DNA from: Odontocerum albicorne
Lineage: Eukaryota; Arthropoda; Insecta; Trichoptera; Odontoceridae
DNA length: 64,000 nucleotides
Direction of reading: 5' to 3'
Assembly (NCBI GenBank): GCA_949825065.1
Contig: OX463859.1
Location: 7,974,217-8,038,216 of the forward strand
In this document: piece after piece, positions 63,630 through 64,000 of the stretch
Layout of the letters: each line of letters begins with the position of its first letter
Numbering within the stretch: position 1 is the first letter of the stretch
Program-made: the position numbers and the translations under genes
The notes under the pieces: model-generated
The model's database searches: none
Seen by the model: only the letters and a program-made list of their open reading frames with translations
Told to the model about the DNA's origin: nothing

Positions 63630-64000
63630 GTGGAACCCCACCACTCATTCCCTCTCTCTCGTATAACTCGGCATTTGTCCAGCTTTTTGGAATAAAATTT
63701 AACTCAGCATTCATACGTTTGCCCGTAACTCAGACCGTATCACGCGGTCCATTCCGACGGAGTTTGAGTCACATTGCCAGCCTCACTTTGGTTTTCAATA
63801 TTGGACAGAAATAATAACAATTTAAATGCAATGGAGTGGGTTTTGACAGTTTAATAATTGAACCATTTAATTATTTTTCCATTATTATTCAATAATATAT
63901 CAGAAACACTAATATTATATTCTTCAGATTTTTTTTCATTTATAATATTCATAACCCTACATTCATTTCTAATGTTCTAATTATTCTAAAGTCCTAATTG
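63630..64000. other. No gene recognised
   Basis: The open frame continuing to 63814 has no motif I can name. The rest is AT-rich. Confidence 0.3.

Noticed and set aside
1..64000. LTR retrotransposons or endogenous viruses
   Set aside because: I saw no paired LTRs, primer-binding site, gag, integrase or envelope-like sequence.

Overview
This is AT-rich insect nuclear DNA. The one clear host gene is the 3' two thirds of ebony (N-beta-alanyl-biogenic amine synthase), on the + strand. Nearly everything else is mobile-element debris: mariner and other Tc1/mariner-like elements, piggyBac, hAT, PIF/Harbinger, Penelope-like elements, several non-LTR retrotransposon lineages, tRNA-derived SINEs, foldback MITEs and many tandem repeats. 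The TE mix and the ebony gene point to an insect, possibly a hemipteran such as a planthopper. The species cannot be fixed from the sequence. A 200-base assembly gap (N) lies at 34534-34733.

Layout. 1-34,500 holds no host gene that I recognise; it is a patchwork of old transposons, satellites and low-complexity DNA. 34,734-35,113 is the 3' part of a mariner, ending 32 bp before the first visible ebony exon. 35,146-58,403 carries ten ebony exons. Their phases agree at every junction and they total 1791 nt (596 codons plus stop). They cover the adenylation domain from about motif A3/A4 to A10, the thiolation domain and the C-terminal amine-selecting domain. The first ~280 residues expected from fly Ebony lie upstream of the window, in the gap, or in short exons I did not recognise. 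The introns are filled with TEs: a PIF/Harbinger element, an internally deleted mariner, a 28-bp minisatellite, a hAT fossil, two TTAA-flanked piggyBac-like non-autonomous elements, an intact piggyBac transposase gene (52,996-54,687) and several LINE fragments. 58,404-64,000 is the 3' flank with further LINE and Tc1-like remnants.

How it works together. Ebony activates beta-alanine on its A domain, loads it on the phosphopantetheine arm of the T domain (LGGNS motif) and condenses it with dopamine or histamine through the C-terminal domain. This is the cuticle-tanning and neurotransmitter-inactivation pathway. Two exon-intron boundaries of this gene have been tandemly multiplied: the 5' splice site after the A10 exon (41-bp units) and the 3' splice site before the TNTSPLTQ exon (97-bp units). 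Each array was later invaded by a DNA transposon. With a 47-bp minisatellite that grew out of hAT transposase coding sequence, these are the most unusual structures in the window.
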